A stretch of DNA of 64,000 nt from Archegozetes longisetosus (taxonomy: Eukaryota; Arthropoda; Arachnida; Sarcoptiformes; Trhypochthoniidae): contig JAEMBT020000007.1 of the NCBI GenBank assembly GCA_018873245.2, positions 7,409,129 to 7,473,128 on the forward strand, in the 5' to 3' direction. The notes below the pieces were generated by a model, which saw nothing but the letters and a program-made list of their open reading frames with translations, had not been told where the DNA came from and searched no databases. Position numbers and translations under genes: made by a program. Positions 32,019 through 44,436 of this stretch are shown in pieces. The first letter of the stretch is position 1; the number at the start of each line of letters is the position of its first letter.

Positions 32019-35000
32019 TCAAGAGCTCTCTTCCTCTTCTTCCGAATAGACGATCGGCTGGATTTTTCGCGTAGATCTTGTCGGACGCTCTGTTTTTCGT
32101 TCAGACGCTCTTCTCTTGGAAGCAGTCATTTCTTCATCGCTTTCGTCCTCATCCGATTCTTTTACGACGGCTTTTCGTTTAGACTTCGGTTGTTTTATTG
32201 GACGTGTTTTCTTTTTTGATGTTATTGAAGTTCTTTTCTGGGCTGAGACCAGTTTCGCAGCTCGTTTTGAGGCCGATGGGGGCGTTCCGACCACTTTTTG
32301 GAACTCACTATCGTCTTCATTTATACCCTTATTCCTGCACTCTTTAACCTTTTGCTCAAATTCGTCGATCAACTGTTTTGTTTCATTCTTTATATTTGGT
32401 ATTTTGCGAGAATTCGCAATAATAGAGACAATACTTTCGTGTACAAAATCGCAAAATAGTTTGTCAGCGAAACAAATCAGATTCTCATATAATTTCTGAA
32501 TCGAACGTTCGGAATAGTTCAATAAACTGAGACAATACGCCAAATCTCTCCACTGACGCTCATCACTGAAATGATGGTTAAAAGTTAATATTCATAAATT
32601 GTAACACAAACTTTGACAGCTAATCATTAGATTATACTAAAACGAAAGAACCCATAAATTAACGGCAAATATGATTGAGTGCATGTCGTAAGAACTTAAA
32701 TGTTTTACTCAACCAAAGCCTAAAAGAATATCAGATATGCAAAAAACATAATGACTTACGTGGTGCAACGGAATCGCTGACACAATTTCTCCACCAAACA
32801 AATTGTTTGACGATTTTTCTCAATTAAGTCAAAAATGAATTTCATAACAGTTCTAAAGTTTTCTTCTTCGAGCCCGTTCTCAGTATCCGATAGATGACTG
32901 ATAATATCAGGCAGAACATTGTAGATAGCATTTTGTTTTTTGCCCAATTCAGTAAAGAATAGTCTTGAGGAGGAAGAAAGCATTTCGTTTTCATCAACCA
33001 TAAGAACAGCGATTTCACTGATCTGTCCCTTGACTTTCACCATATCTGATAGTATGAGTCGAGACAATACTTTAAGTGTATTCATCTTGACGTTAACGTC
33101 AGGGTCACGCAGTCTTTGAAACATTTGTGATGACCACTGATCTAAAAGATTAGGAAACCTGACACAAAGATCGCCCAAAGCTATCACAGTGTTGGCCCGT
33201 ATGATAGCCTCAGGAGATTTTTCCATAATAGTCACTAGTAATCGTAAATGCATTCGACAAAAGTTTTCGCTGACAGCCATATATTTGGCTAATGTTAGAC
33301 TTGCCGCAGATCTCAACTTGACATCAGGGTAGAGAACAGGATCGCGAGCGATTGTCACCACCATTTCGCTCAGTTTCGCTAGAAGGTTGTTTCCTAAATC
33401 ATAGTTCAATATAATTAATAAGTCGATTGAACAAATACTTGTAAACAATTTAATTAATAAATACCTAATATTATTTCATTATTACAAATGTTGTTAAGAT
33501 ATTCTTGTTCTTGATCTTCGACAGCATTAGCACCCGCGAGACCAATCTCTTCTTCTAGATTCTGATCTCCAGCCACTGTATTGGGTGTTCTTCCAGGAGT
33601 CTTAGACCGTCTTCGGGGTGTTTTATCTTTTTTCTTATCTTTCTCTTCTTTGATGTAATTGCGAATTTTCAGTTCAGTCAAAATATTTAGATCGAGATGT
33701 ATCAACATATTGAGAGCAATGTCACCAATCAATGATATGAAACGCGATAAGATTTCAGAATTTACGTAACGCGAAGTCTTAATTGATTGAGAAACTAGTC
33801 TTTCTTCCGTTGGTTGAGAACCCTTGTCTGTAGTTTCTTGACTTTGGGCATCGTTTTCTTTATTGCTCTGCTGAGAATCCGTTAGATCTGTTTGCATTTC
33901 ATTTGTCAACTCTTCAGTTTGACTTGAATTTAACATCTTTTGAAGTATTTCTTTGACCAAATGTTCGCATATCGAGTCGGAATTTTCGGCCAACTGAAAG
34001 ATAACTTTAACGATTTCGTCGCACATCATATTCCAATAATTATCATTAATGTTAGTCAAACCATCAATGAGAAGCGATGAAAGATTTTTGAACAATAAGT
34101 GATGTTTGGGAAGACGAAAGAAAAGTTCACAGGTTTCGGCTTTAGGTATTCTGAAGGCTTTTCCTAAAGCAATACAGGTTTCACTAACAAGTCGTGAGTC
34201 TTGACGACCCCTTTCACCTAAACCTATAGTGATGATAGCATTCAAGTTCTTTTCGGAACGTATCAGCTCTGCGTTAGAACTGGCCAACATTCCGATCAAC
34301 TGAATCGCTGCTCTACTCTCTTCTGGTGTTGTATTCGATAACTTCATCGCAAACCTCTCCCACAACACTTGAATGTGAATTTGTTCGATTTCACCCGAAC
34401 TCATCAACTCTTTCAGCAACTGTTCAATAGATATAAGTTCTCCTAAAGTGGCGCCCATTACTAATTCCGATAGACTCTTGATGACTGAAAAGGCCTTAAC
34501 TTTTTCCGAAGCATCAGAGAGTCTGCCACCACTTTCGAAATCTAAGTAAATGCGTTTATAAGCAGAAACTGCAGCGTCTTTGATTGTTTTTTCTTGTGAC
34601 CAAATCAAAAGAATTAGTTTTCTGACACCAGTAATAGCATCTTGAACTCCAAACTTATAGGCCGAAACGAAGAACTCAATAGCCTCCTGAACGTCAGTTA
34701 TGTTACGCGATAACAAAAGATCGCTAACAAGAGGTATTGCAATCTGTATTTGTTCAGTGAATTTGACGCAATCACTCAAATATTTAACAAGAATTTGTTG
34801 TTTACTGATGTCATTAACTATAGAATTGTCAGCCGTTGACATTCGTGCCACTGCTATAGTAGTGGTCGGTCTATTGTCGGTCTGCTGTCCATCACGTATT
34901 AAAACTGATGCTATTTTCTCAATATCTTTCTCTACTGTTTTACTGCCCAAATCAATTATTGTTTTGTCATTATCTGTAAGTGGAGCTGAAAGTAAAACAT

Positions 35001-37178
35001 CCAGATTATTTGATGTGTAAAATGATAACACTTTGAAGTCATACCGAGAAAAACTTTTTTAGCTAATGCAATAGTAACTGGAAGTGGAGGTGTTTTTGAT
35101 TCCTTTCTATATAATCAGAGGCAAGAAATAAATTCAACTTTTTTTGATATATTATAGCGAACATACTCTATAGCAGTCATATCAGCATCTTCTTCGTCGG
35201 TCTCATCATCATTATCACTGCTAAACAGTTCGTTGTCAGGCCACTGGTCTTTAATCAGTTTTAACAGCGAAAGTGCATTTTTGAAATTCTTTTCGGTTAC
35301 TAATGAACGAAATCGATTAAACATCTCTTCAACATCATTACATTCGGAAACAACAGTTTTATTATCAACTCCGTCGTTCTCTTCATCATTACTCGCAGGT
35401 GTAGTGGTTTCGAGTTCTCGCCAAAATTCAACAAATTCCGATTCAATACTATTCCATATTTCGTCTAATTGCGGCGAAGGAATAGAATTTTCGTTATCTG
35501 CCACTTGTTGTTCTTTCTCTGCAGCCATAGCTATGATAGATTTAAGCTTTTCTTCTTCTTTCTTATGCATAGTTTGCAACAATTGAAGCGGTAGTTTAGC
35601 AGCGAATGGGTTTTTGGTCAAAAATTGATTCAAGAATTGAATGGCATATTTGCGCACAAAACAAGATTTGTCTTTCAAACGTCCCACGACCGCTTCAATG
35701 AGAGTTTCAAGACGAGGAAGCGGTATGACTTCTGCCTGACATAAGTTACACCAAACAAGTAATGCTCGACTTCTTGTATAACTGGTATTATCGTGAATAT
35801 GATCTTCTAACTTGTCCAAAAGTTGATCTCTAAGGTTACGCTCTTTTGAACCTTCTTTACTCAACTCTTTGGTCACTAAGTTTCCGATTATGCTAAGAGT
35901 CGCGTTTCTCATCAGATATGAGTCTTCTTCAAGAAAGTCCAACAAATCGCTAATAGATGGTAACAATTCTTGTGGACATTTCTCTGATACTTCAATCAGA
36001 AATGAAGAAATAGCTTTGGGTCCACTCGAGTCCCGAGAAAGTTCCCGAATATCTATTCTCTTGATTTCTCTAATTATTTCACTAATTATTATTCTTTGAT
36101 TATGCTTTTTGACAATGACCTCAACTAAATTGGCCAAGATTGAGACCAATTGTTCCTTGTGTTGAAGTAATTGAATTAGTTTTAAACAAAAACCTTAAAA
36201 AACATTAAAACGATTAGTTTTGACTGAATAGGAATGACTTGCGAAACAAACCTAAGCTTTGTCGATGTTTTTCAATAGCACTTCCAATTATATGAAATAT
36301 GCTTGAAGCTAAATTTGAATCTTTTTGCCTCGAAAGCACTGGATTTTCGATCATTTTGTAACAACATTTTGTGATTACACTAAACATTAAAATTCAAAAT
36401 CAATATTGAAATCTAATTCTAATATACTTTAAAATGATTGACTCACTTAACAAACTCGTCCTCAACAACGGGTGGATTAAAGACTCGATGAATGGGTAAC
36501 GAAAACAAACGCAACAAAACAGACATTCCCTTATCTTTGTTTTGCTGCCAATCGTACGACTCTTCAGTTCGCTTGGTTTGTTTCTTGCCTTTTTTGCCAA
36601 TATTATCGAAGTCTATGTTTGACGACTGTTTGATGTCCTGTTCCTCAAACATTTCAGTCAGTGTGCAAAAGACATAAACAATCATTTTTAAAAGATTGCA
36701 ATAAGTATTCCTTTCATTCATGTTGAAATCGTTCAAAAATGATTCCAAATCTGTGTATAATTTACTCAGACTTCGATTTATTATTTTCCACGAAAGATCT
36801 CTATGTTTGGGCTCAAGCGATGAAAAGTTTCTTTAAATTGAAAATACAATCGATCGGTAAATGAATTGAAAACAAATGATAAAAATAGAAACTTAGTTGA
36901 AAACATAACAAATACTTAAGACAACTGTAGAAAACGTCGAAGTCTTCCAAAATAAAATGAATTCCATTAGTACGGAAGTTGTCAGAACAGTCTTGAGATA
37001 AGATATAAAATGATATTAAATAAATGATTAGCGAAATTGGTTGGCAATAATTACCATTGAGTTTATGTCCGATTTCTCTGCAAGTGTATTCTAATTGAAC
37101 TGAATAGACATCAAATTGACCACTACTTTGGGTCAAATCTTCCAATTTTATTGGAATCACAAACCGAAAGTCACGCAT
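32019..37178 (-). CDS. NCAPD2: Condensin complex subunit 1 (CAP-D2/NCAPD2), with one apparent frameshift
   Basis: Exons in minus order: 37178-37055, 36991-36916, 36830-36447, 36379-36252, 36193-35167, 35106-33465, 33393-32760 and 32565-32019. They total 4562 nt, and one added base makes 1520 residues (human about 1400). HEAT-type helical repeats fill the protein. Diagnostic stretches: EAIEFFVSAYKFGVQDA, RKLILLIWSQEKTIKDA, EEEIGLAGANAVEDQE, RDMVKVKGQ-type LSDMVKVKGQISEIAV, NAIYNVLPDIISHLSD and VEKLCQRFR. The C-terminal tail is Lys/Arg/Ser-rich and acidic, as in vertebrate CAP-D2, and is where mitotic kinases usually act. The protein is a non-SMC HEAT subunit of condensin I that binds CAP-H and DNA during chromosome condensation. 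The reading frame breaks between 35049 and 35060, at adjoining A and T homopolymers. Both sides are clearly coding. Confidence 0.94.
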
Positions 37179-37341
37179 CGCTTAACTCTTATATTAATTA
37201 TACGTTCAATTCATTAGACATAAATATTTTCATAACTAGTCAACTAAATAACAGTTTTAGCGCCAAAATACCGATTTATTGACAAAATGTCATTTGTTGA
37301 GTGTTTTTTTTATGTGAAATCCCCTTAAGTTTGATTGCCAG

Positions 37342-37521
37342 TAGAATTCAATCCTAGTATAACAGAACAGAAGTTTAAGGGACTTTTCATATATTTCTTA
37401 GCATTTGTCTTGCATTCAAATCCTAACGTTTTCATTACGAAACATTCAAACTTTTTGAAAGTCATCTTTTATTATATCGATTGTATCGATAACACGGCAG
37501 TGCATTCAACTGGAGTTGAAA
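37342..37521 (+). other. Possible upstream coding exon of the POM121-like gene
   Basis: An open frame, with a possible acceptor ending at 37341 (TTGCCAG) and a strong donor at 37522 (GTAAGT), would join in phase to 37876 and read through the ATG at 37878. The translation (TEQKFKGLFIYFLAF and onward) is hydrophobic and unrecognised. It has no ATG of its own, and a stop lies just upstream. It may be noise or a leader exon. Confidence 0.25.
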
Positions 37522-37877
37522 GTAAGTTATAATTTGAAAGTACGTTAAGAATAACTATATAAAACGATTGGAGAAAATCTATTTTGGTCTTAAGAAATAT
37601 ATATTTCAAGTTTAGCCAATTTAGCGATTAATTAATTGAAAATAATTGATAACAGAGTTTGGAAAAGTTGAAACCGATATAATCGATAATCGACTTTGGT
37701 ATTGAAAGCATAGAACATGTTTCGTATAATTGGTCTAATGATCAAATCAATCAAAAAGTGAGAATCATTTGATCGAACCAATCAATTAATAAGTGAATCA
37801 ATATTTTGAATAATAAAATGAGTAGAATATCAGTTAAAGTATTAGTTAGTGTTATTCAGAAGTGAAAACTGACAGAA

Positions 37878-40168
37878 ATGTTAAGTTCATTTGAACTAAT
37901 ATTTGGCGCTTTCGTTATATTAAACGCTTTATTCTTGTTCTATTCACCACTTCTTGTCGTCACCTCATTAACCATTAGTTTATTTATTAAATGGAAATAC
38001 AATTTATTCAAATCGAAGCCAAACGCCGAACAAATAGGACGTCGATCGAGGCCAAAGTCGAGTCCGATCACGAATTATGGCGATTATGGCCAAAGCGCAA
38101 ACATAAGAGTTATTAAGTCTGCGCGAAGACATCTACCATCACAGTCAAGAAATACTAATCGAAGTATATTCGAGCACAACCTTATGTCCAAATTCGATTT
38201 GAATCAAATGAATTCAAACTATTTCGGTAAAAGTGATGGTCTGTTAAGCTCAATGAGTTCGCAATCATTTACATCTCGAGCCCAATCATCTAATAATGAA
38301 CTGTCATATCAGACAGCAATTTATAACTTGAGAGAGAATTACAGTGTGGAGTCGCCTCACTCTCAGTTGGGAAATATTCCTCGCGTGAAACTGACGCCAA
38401 CAGAATCAACAACTCACGAACTGAACCTGAAGAGTAAGCCCATTGCGAGTAAACCTGTAACTGTAAGAATAGCCCCAATGCCTAACAATATATCATCGAA
38501 ATTCAATTTAAGTCGTTTGTCAAATTCAACATCAAGCACTGCCACAACATTCGCTTTGCCTGAAACTAATAAAAATAATCCTTCGACACAAACTAAGAGT
38601 ATTGTCGAGGCCTTGAAGTTGAAGAGAAAACGCGGTCAAAAGTACGAATTGGAAAATGAAGAGAGCTCTAAAGTGTCGTCTAATAAGAAGGCGAAACGCG
38701 AAGCCTCTAACAATCCCAGTTTCGATTCACCCAAAACTCCAAATGGTTTACTGCCTGTTGCGAAGCAATCAGTAAAGCGATCATCGATTGCTGGCTCAAC
38801 ACTTCTGTCTAAAAGAATCAAGAACAATGAGATCCTTAGCTCATACAGTTCTCTACAAACCCCTATTTTGGCACAAACTGTTAAGACTAAGAGGAAATTT
38901 TCGCCTGATTCCAGTGAGATCAAATCTAAAAGAACTTTATTACCAGATGACGACAAGTCTTTGGATCAGATTTCACCAGAAAATACAACCATGAATGAAG
39001 ATGCGAAACAAGTTGAAGCCAATGAGTCGATAATAAACTTGAATGAAGTGAATAAAAGCGAAGAGGGCAGTCCTAAGAAGTCATATGGACTTCCGTTTCA
39101 TTTGCATACTATGGAAGATCACGAGCGCGACAGAAAGAAAGCCAGAAATAGATTGTCTCGATTTCTAACTGCTATTCAAGAGGTGACGAGTCCTAAGAAT
39201 GAGCAGCCAACAGAAAAGCCAACCACTACAGAAGTAATTCAAACAAGCAGCACATCTGATATCACATTGCCATCAGTGCCCGCAGCTGCAATTTTCACCA
39301 GTTCTCGACCTGAGACCAGCGTGACGACAACATTACTAAATACTCCAATATCTTCTGTATTGACTACTAGTCGAGAATCGAGCCCTCAAGTCGTCAGTGC
39401 AGACCAGACAGCAGTCGAAAATCCAGAAAACTGCTCGATGACATCAGCTCCTAATTCTCCAGAAGTTTCAACAACTGCACCATTTAGTAGTTCGATACCA
39501 TCTCTATCAGCATCGATTGGTGCGATTAAACCATTGCCACAAGTGAGTTTACTCAAATTTGAGGTAAAGCTGACGATAAAAGCAAACCAACCATACCTTC
39601 AATACTTTCAACGATACCTTCAACACCTTCAACCAATGCGAACCTGACCATATCTTCAACTTCAACTATGCCTTCAATAACTTCAACCATGCCTTCAGCA
39701 CCTTCAACCATACCTTCATTACCCTTAACCATACCTTCATTACCCTCAACTATACCTTCACTGTCCTCAAAAACACCTTCAATACCTTCAACCGTATCTT
39801 CAAAACCTTCAACTCAATTCGTTAGTCCAACCAATATGTTCAGTTCCTCGATAACGACATCATCATCGATAACGATCCCATCATTCGGTTCAAGCAACAG
39901 TTCTACCATACAAATTCCTCAGTTTTCTTCGATCTCATCACCAGCTCCTCTGCCAATACCAAATTTCAGTCAACAGACGATGTCATTCGGTTCTCACTCT
40001 CAGGCTACAGTTCCAACGTTGTCAACACTCCCAACATTCCCGACAATGCAGCAAAACAGTGCTTTTGCATCAGAAGGTACAGCGCCATCATTTTTCTCAG
40101 TCGGGCTCAGCTCGTCAACTAAGAAATCGGCTCAAACTCAAAGATTAAGATCAAGATCGAGAAGATGA
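37878..40168 (+). CDS. POM121-like nuclear pore membrane protein, frame interrupted once
   Basis: A frame from 37878 to about 39580 and a second frame from about 39590 to 40168 together encode about 763 residues if one missing base is assumed. Residues 5-37 form a hydrophobic membrane segment. A basic linker (RRSRPKSS) follows. Then come VTVRIAPMP and SIVEALKLKRKRGQKYELE with several NLS-like KKAKRE and KRIKNN clusters. The C-terminus is Ser/Thr/Pro-rich with sparse FG motifs (PSFGSSNSS, MSFGSHS) and ends RLRSRSRR. The order TM, basic NLS region, then FG tail, plus the VTVKIA-like and ALRERKKKR-like blocks, resembles vertebrate POM121. That protein anchors pore complexes in the nuclear membrane. 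FG content is low. It diverges from CAP-D2 and converges on cyclin L, 338 bp away. Confidence 0.55.
39587..39800 (+). repeat. Coding tandem repeat (ACCATACCTTCA units) in the POM121-like gene
   Basis: Imperfect 12- and 15-nt units encode TIPS, TMPSA and TIPSLP motifs. Reading in the wrong frame gives a Leu/Gln-rich sequence, so the frame change just before it decides the protein. Confidence 0.85.
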
Positions 40169-40506
40169 CAGAATTATGAACTCTTTCAATTTTATTATCA
40201 CAAGTTTGTATGTATTGTTAACTTTTGAAGGCATGCATTAATCAATTAAAGAGATTTACGCAATTGTCAAATTCAAATTCAATGAGTTGTTTGTTATTCA
40301 ATTGTCATTTATGTAATTTTACAAATGCTTAATATAGCAAAGAAATTGTTACATAATGAGTAGTTTTTATATTTAATGATAACTTATGAACTATTTGGTA
40401 ACAATTCAGTCGACATAACTGTATAGTAAAAAAAATAAATGTAGCAAATATTTATTATTCGTTCGAAATATTAATTTATTATTATTATAATTAGACTAAA
40501 TTCTAA

Positions 40507-43500
40507 TTAACTCTTTCTGTAAACGTATAAATCGCGTGATCGACTACGTCGTGATCGAGAATGATACGAGTTTCTATCATTAGGTGACTTCGAGCGTTTA
40601 CTCGACTTTCTGCTGGTAGTACTGCTATAAGAATGATGTTTACTGTTATGATTGTGATGTCGGTAAGAATGTGTTGGCGATCGACTGCGACTTCTGCTAT
40701 AAGTGATTCTTTTGTGTTTGCTGTGATGATGATGACGACTACCTCTATCTCTATCACGCTCTCGTGATCGCGATCTCGAGCGTGAGTAGTCGTATTGGTA
40801 CTGTCGAGGAGGCGATCGTTCTCTTTCGCGATTATTACTCTTCTCATAATTTTCGTTTCGATTCATTGGACTAATACTTCTAGATTTAGATCTGCTGCGC
40901 TTTTTCATGTTTGGCGAATCAGATCTTTTCTTAATAGGACTGTTTGGCTGACTTATTGCTGAGGTAACGGATTTGAGTGTATTTTTTGGAGGTGATTGAA
41001 CTGATTTAGTTTTAATGAGAGGTGAATTAGTTCGAGATCCAGGAGAGATATCAAGTTTGTTGGAATTGAGAGTCCCATTCTCTGTCAGCATTTCTTTAGC
41101 TTTGAGTTTGGCTTCCTGATGATCTTTGCGTAAGTCCTCTATTCTTTTTTCTAACTCTTCTTGATTAGATTTTGGCCGGGTATACAATTTTAATATTGAG
41201 CGACACACATCTTGAATTTCAGCTTCGGAAACGCCAAAGATTTCGAACCAATGAGGATTGTTCGGTAGGGGAACCTATAGTTAAATAGATGTAATGATGA
41301 GATGTGAGAATTGATGAAAATAAACTTACTTTAAGCACTCTGGCACTCAGGTAAATACAAGCGCACGCAATAGTCTCAGGTGAATATCTCACAAAAACAT
41401 TGGTCCTTAAACTGTCGTTCATATAATTCCTACAATCAAAAAGAAAGGCATATTTTATTATAAAACCCAATACTTGCTCTTTATTGGAACGATTGAATGC
41501 CGAATAAGACCACACAATCTCAAACTTAATATATTGGTTTAAATGGGATTTCAAGAGATTTATGAGGTGTGAACGCAGACGACTGCGACTCCAAAATAGT
41601 AGTCACCTGTTGGCCTCAGGAAACCTCAGCGATCAACTAAATTGAGAAAAGCTCTGCAAACTCAAGAGTCAAACACAAAGTCAATCACTTTTCATATTCA
41701 ATATAGTCATCAATTATTAAATGTCTTGTCTTCAGAGCAATATTGAACACATCCTGAAATTAATTTGAAAAAATGCAAATAAGAAAGGCTTACAAATCAC
41801 CACAACTGGCATCGAATGATAGACATCCTTGCCCTTAATTGTGCTTTAATGATAACAATATTGTCGACATTCCAATGGGGCGCACTTAAGATCTAAAATG
41901 ATAGTTAGTTATAACGTTATCATTAGAATTGAACCTCAAATTCGGTGAATCAGTTTTGAGTGGGTTGAGTTCAAGAGGTGGAGAAAGAAAGATGAATCAC
42001 AAACACACAAATCCACAAGTGAGTCAAGTATGTAAGATGAGCAAAATCGTGGAGTAACTTAAGTGCGTAAAGATCTGCAAAATTCTTCGAGTAATTTGAG
42101 ATGTTGCGGCTTAAATGTACAAAAGCATTGGTACCAGATATACCTTTGTTTGAGATCAAACTGACAATCAAATCATAAATGATCATCAAAGAAACATCAA
42201 TCATATTTGACAACATGAGCCATGAGTTGTATCAATAAGTCCAATAAGTGTTTGCAGTGCTAACTCTCCAGTTGAGGGCTTAATATTGAGATTTCCTGAT
42301 CCCAGGGATGAAACGATTGTCAGGAAACGATAGGAGTCATTACTTACCTAATTGATCACCTAATCTCTGTTAGGTGAAGAATTTAAAATCTCAATTAATT
42401 TCAATTCAATATTTAGGTTAAATCTATGACAACTATCGAAATGATCGTCTCATCGAACACTTAATTCTCAACTGCTTGTTATTGGCTCAAAATGTTTGAC
42501 CAATTAAGCAATAATATGGATCAATTTTTTGTTTTTCATGTAAGCATTTGTTCACAATGGGGGCTAGGCGTCAAATTACTATGCATTCGTAGCAATTTGA
42601 CACTAAAACTCAATCTTGGCTATTATTTGCTTCACGCCTACTCTCTCAGTATACAATTTCGATCTAAATTATCAGTATTTCAATGCCTGATGGCTGGCAA
42701 AACAGTCTAATAGAATTAAAAAAACGACAATATTTAGTCTTCATAACAATGGGAATGAGAATGCAACACAAGAGATCATTTCAATGTCATCAATAAGTAA
42801 TACTGACTATAAGTAAGAGAATTGTGGTTTAAATTATATCAATTCAATATTAGTATTCAATGCATTCAAAAAACAAAATTTAGAAAGTATTCGTCCCCTT
42901 TATAGATATGTAGACTTACCACGAAGTTTGCATCAGTCGGTGATTCTTCTCATTATCCAATACTTGAAGCAATGTTACGATTATCTGTAAATGAAATCAA
43001 AATATTAAATATTGGATAAGTGAGATGAAAGTTATACCTTATGTGGATGCTTGACGTGAACGCAAAATCCAAGTTCTTTTAATAGTCTTCTTTCGGCCTT
43101 AATGACTTGATTTTTAGTTGATATATAATTCTCATCTAAAATCAATGGCTTTATATCCCTAAAAACCAAATCAAGATAATGTAAACTTAACATTAAATCT
43201 CTTGAAACGATAAGAAACGTTATTAAAGAGTAGTTACTGAAAGTTCAATATATTATAGCACAGAATGGGTGAACAAGAGTGCGATAGAGCGCAATCATGT
43301 CTGAACAAAAACAATGTGCGAATCAATAGTGAAGAAAGAAATACGCACTTTTCTAAACGGACTTGTTTAATATGATGGAAAACATTGATCACATCTCTAA
43401 TTCTTCTCGGGGCTTCTTCTATCTTAGAAGCCAGCGTGACACAAGCCATAGCTGTTATTTCCATTTGAAACCTAACCAACGACTTGGAGTAGTAGTATCT

Positions 43501-43845
43501 CTGAAAGAGAACTTGTCCAGTGGCCATCGCTACCTATTAGTACACCAAATTATCAGTTGACAGTTCAATTGGCAATCAAATACAAACCTGTGGAAGTCTG
43601 AGTAAAATGCCTGAAGTCTGAATGAGCTCACAGCCCAAAGCTCTCAAGTCAATTTCATAGTCATAGTCGAGGCCATCGCTCATCGAAGGCGTCGAACGCA
43701 ACTTCTCGTTTGGTAAAATACAATTCTCTAATGAAATCACTATTTTACCAAACAAGGACTTACTTTTGTCACAATTATTACTATTACTATTTGTATTATT
43801 ATTTGAATTATTAACCGTTTGTGAATTTATTGGTATTGACGCCAT
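40507..43845 (-). CDS. CCNL1: Cyclin L (RS-domain cyclin)
   Basis: Six exons in minus order: 43845-43588, 43533-43349, 43158-43038, 42984-42920, 41429-41330 and 41274-40507; 1497 nt, 498 residues (human CCNL1 526). After a polar Asn-rich leader, two cyclin boxes span about residues 50-270: [77 protein letters not shown] and [16 protein letters not shown]. The C-terminal 150 residues are an Arg/Ser-rich domain ([15 protein letters not shown] and similar) that targets splicing speckles. Cyclin L partners CDK10/11 in transcription-coupled splicing. Intron 4 is unusually long (1.49 kb), and vertebrate cyclin L genes make truncated isoforms here. CCNL1 against CCNL2 cannot be resolved. Confidence 0.94.
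41430..42919 (-). other. Long cyclin L intron without a supported exon
   Basis: The intron splits the codon for Trp in the second cyclin box (TG|G). An 81-codon minus frame at 41971-42216 lacks family resemblance. No clear alternative exon can be defined from sequence alone. Confidence 0.5.
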
Positions 43846-44008
43846 TTTTGCAATAAGTTGCGTTCAATAGTTGCATTCGGTTTTGTTAGTCGAGAATTTA
43901 ATGTGCGCACTTTATCCACACCAGACGTCACTCGACAAATACGTCATATTTCACTAGTTTTTACTTTAACCTATAAATGTTCCACTTTTTTCAGCCGGCC
44001 TTCTCATA

Positions 44009-44080
44009 ATCCCTGTGGCGCAGTGGATAGTACGCTAGCCTTCTAATCCTTTGGACCAGGGTTCGAGTCCCTGTGTCACC
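44009..44080 (+). pseudogene. Decayed tRNA-Arg(TCT)-like sequence, possibly a SINE head
   Basis: The box A match TGGCGCAGTGG (44016-44026) and box B GGTTCGAGTCC (44060-44070) are intact. Spacing places TCT at the anticodon (44042-44044), and the T stem CAGGG/CCCTG is perfect. However, the acceptor arms (ATCCCTG and TGTCACC) do not pair, and four of five anticodon-stem pairs are lost. Polymerase III could still read it, but a working tRNA is unlikely. It lies between the divergent starts of cyclin L and the 3' end of RAB5IF. Confidence 0.75.
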
Positions 44081-44436
44081 TTGTATTCTTTCTTCGTCTT
44101 CTATCATTTTCCTAAAAAATCTTAACCTTAAAACTAACTACTAAAACACCTAAACAACACGTCAACTTTAGTAGATTAATTCAATTTACAAGAGAAAACT
44201 GCATATGTTTGAATTTATTCGAACACTGGGTTATGCAAAATTAAAGGTTTATCTTTGAATTCCGAATAGGAACAAAATAATTTACAAAAATTGTTAGAAA
44301 ACATTCTTCTCTACTCAATAAAAATAAATATTTAAATCTAATAAATTCTAGAAATAGAGCGCAGAATATATCAAAATCCACGAAACCTTAAAAAGAGAAT
44401 AATTTTGATTATAAGGTTATAATTGTCTCGTAAATG

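Noticed and set aside
32116..32499. Plus-strand 127-codon frame
   Set aside because: Antisense shadow of the Lys/Ser-rich CAP-D2 tail.
35031..35044. A 14-nt GT..AG intron in CAP-D2
   Set aside because: It restores frame on paper but is far below the 58-nt minimum seen in neighbouring genes. A missing base in the homopolymers is more plausible.
40503..40847. Minus-strand 114-codon Ile/Thr-rich frame
   Set aside because: Out-of-frame shadow of the cyclin L RS domain.
41971..42216. 81-codon minus-strand frame in cyclin L intron as a gene
   Set aside because: No family resemblance, biased hydrophobic composition, and no convincing flanking splice sites.
44009..44080. Functional tRNA-Arg(TCT)
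   Set aside because: Acceptor stem has no pairing and the anticodon stem keeps only one of five pairs.
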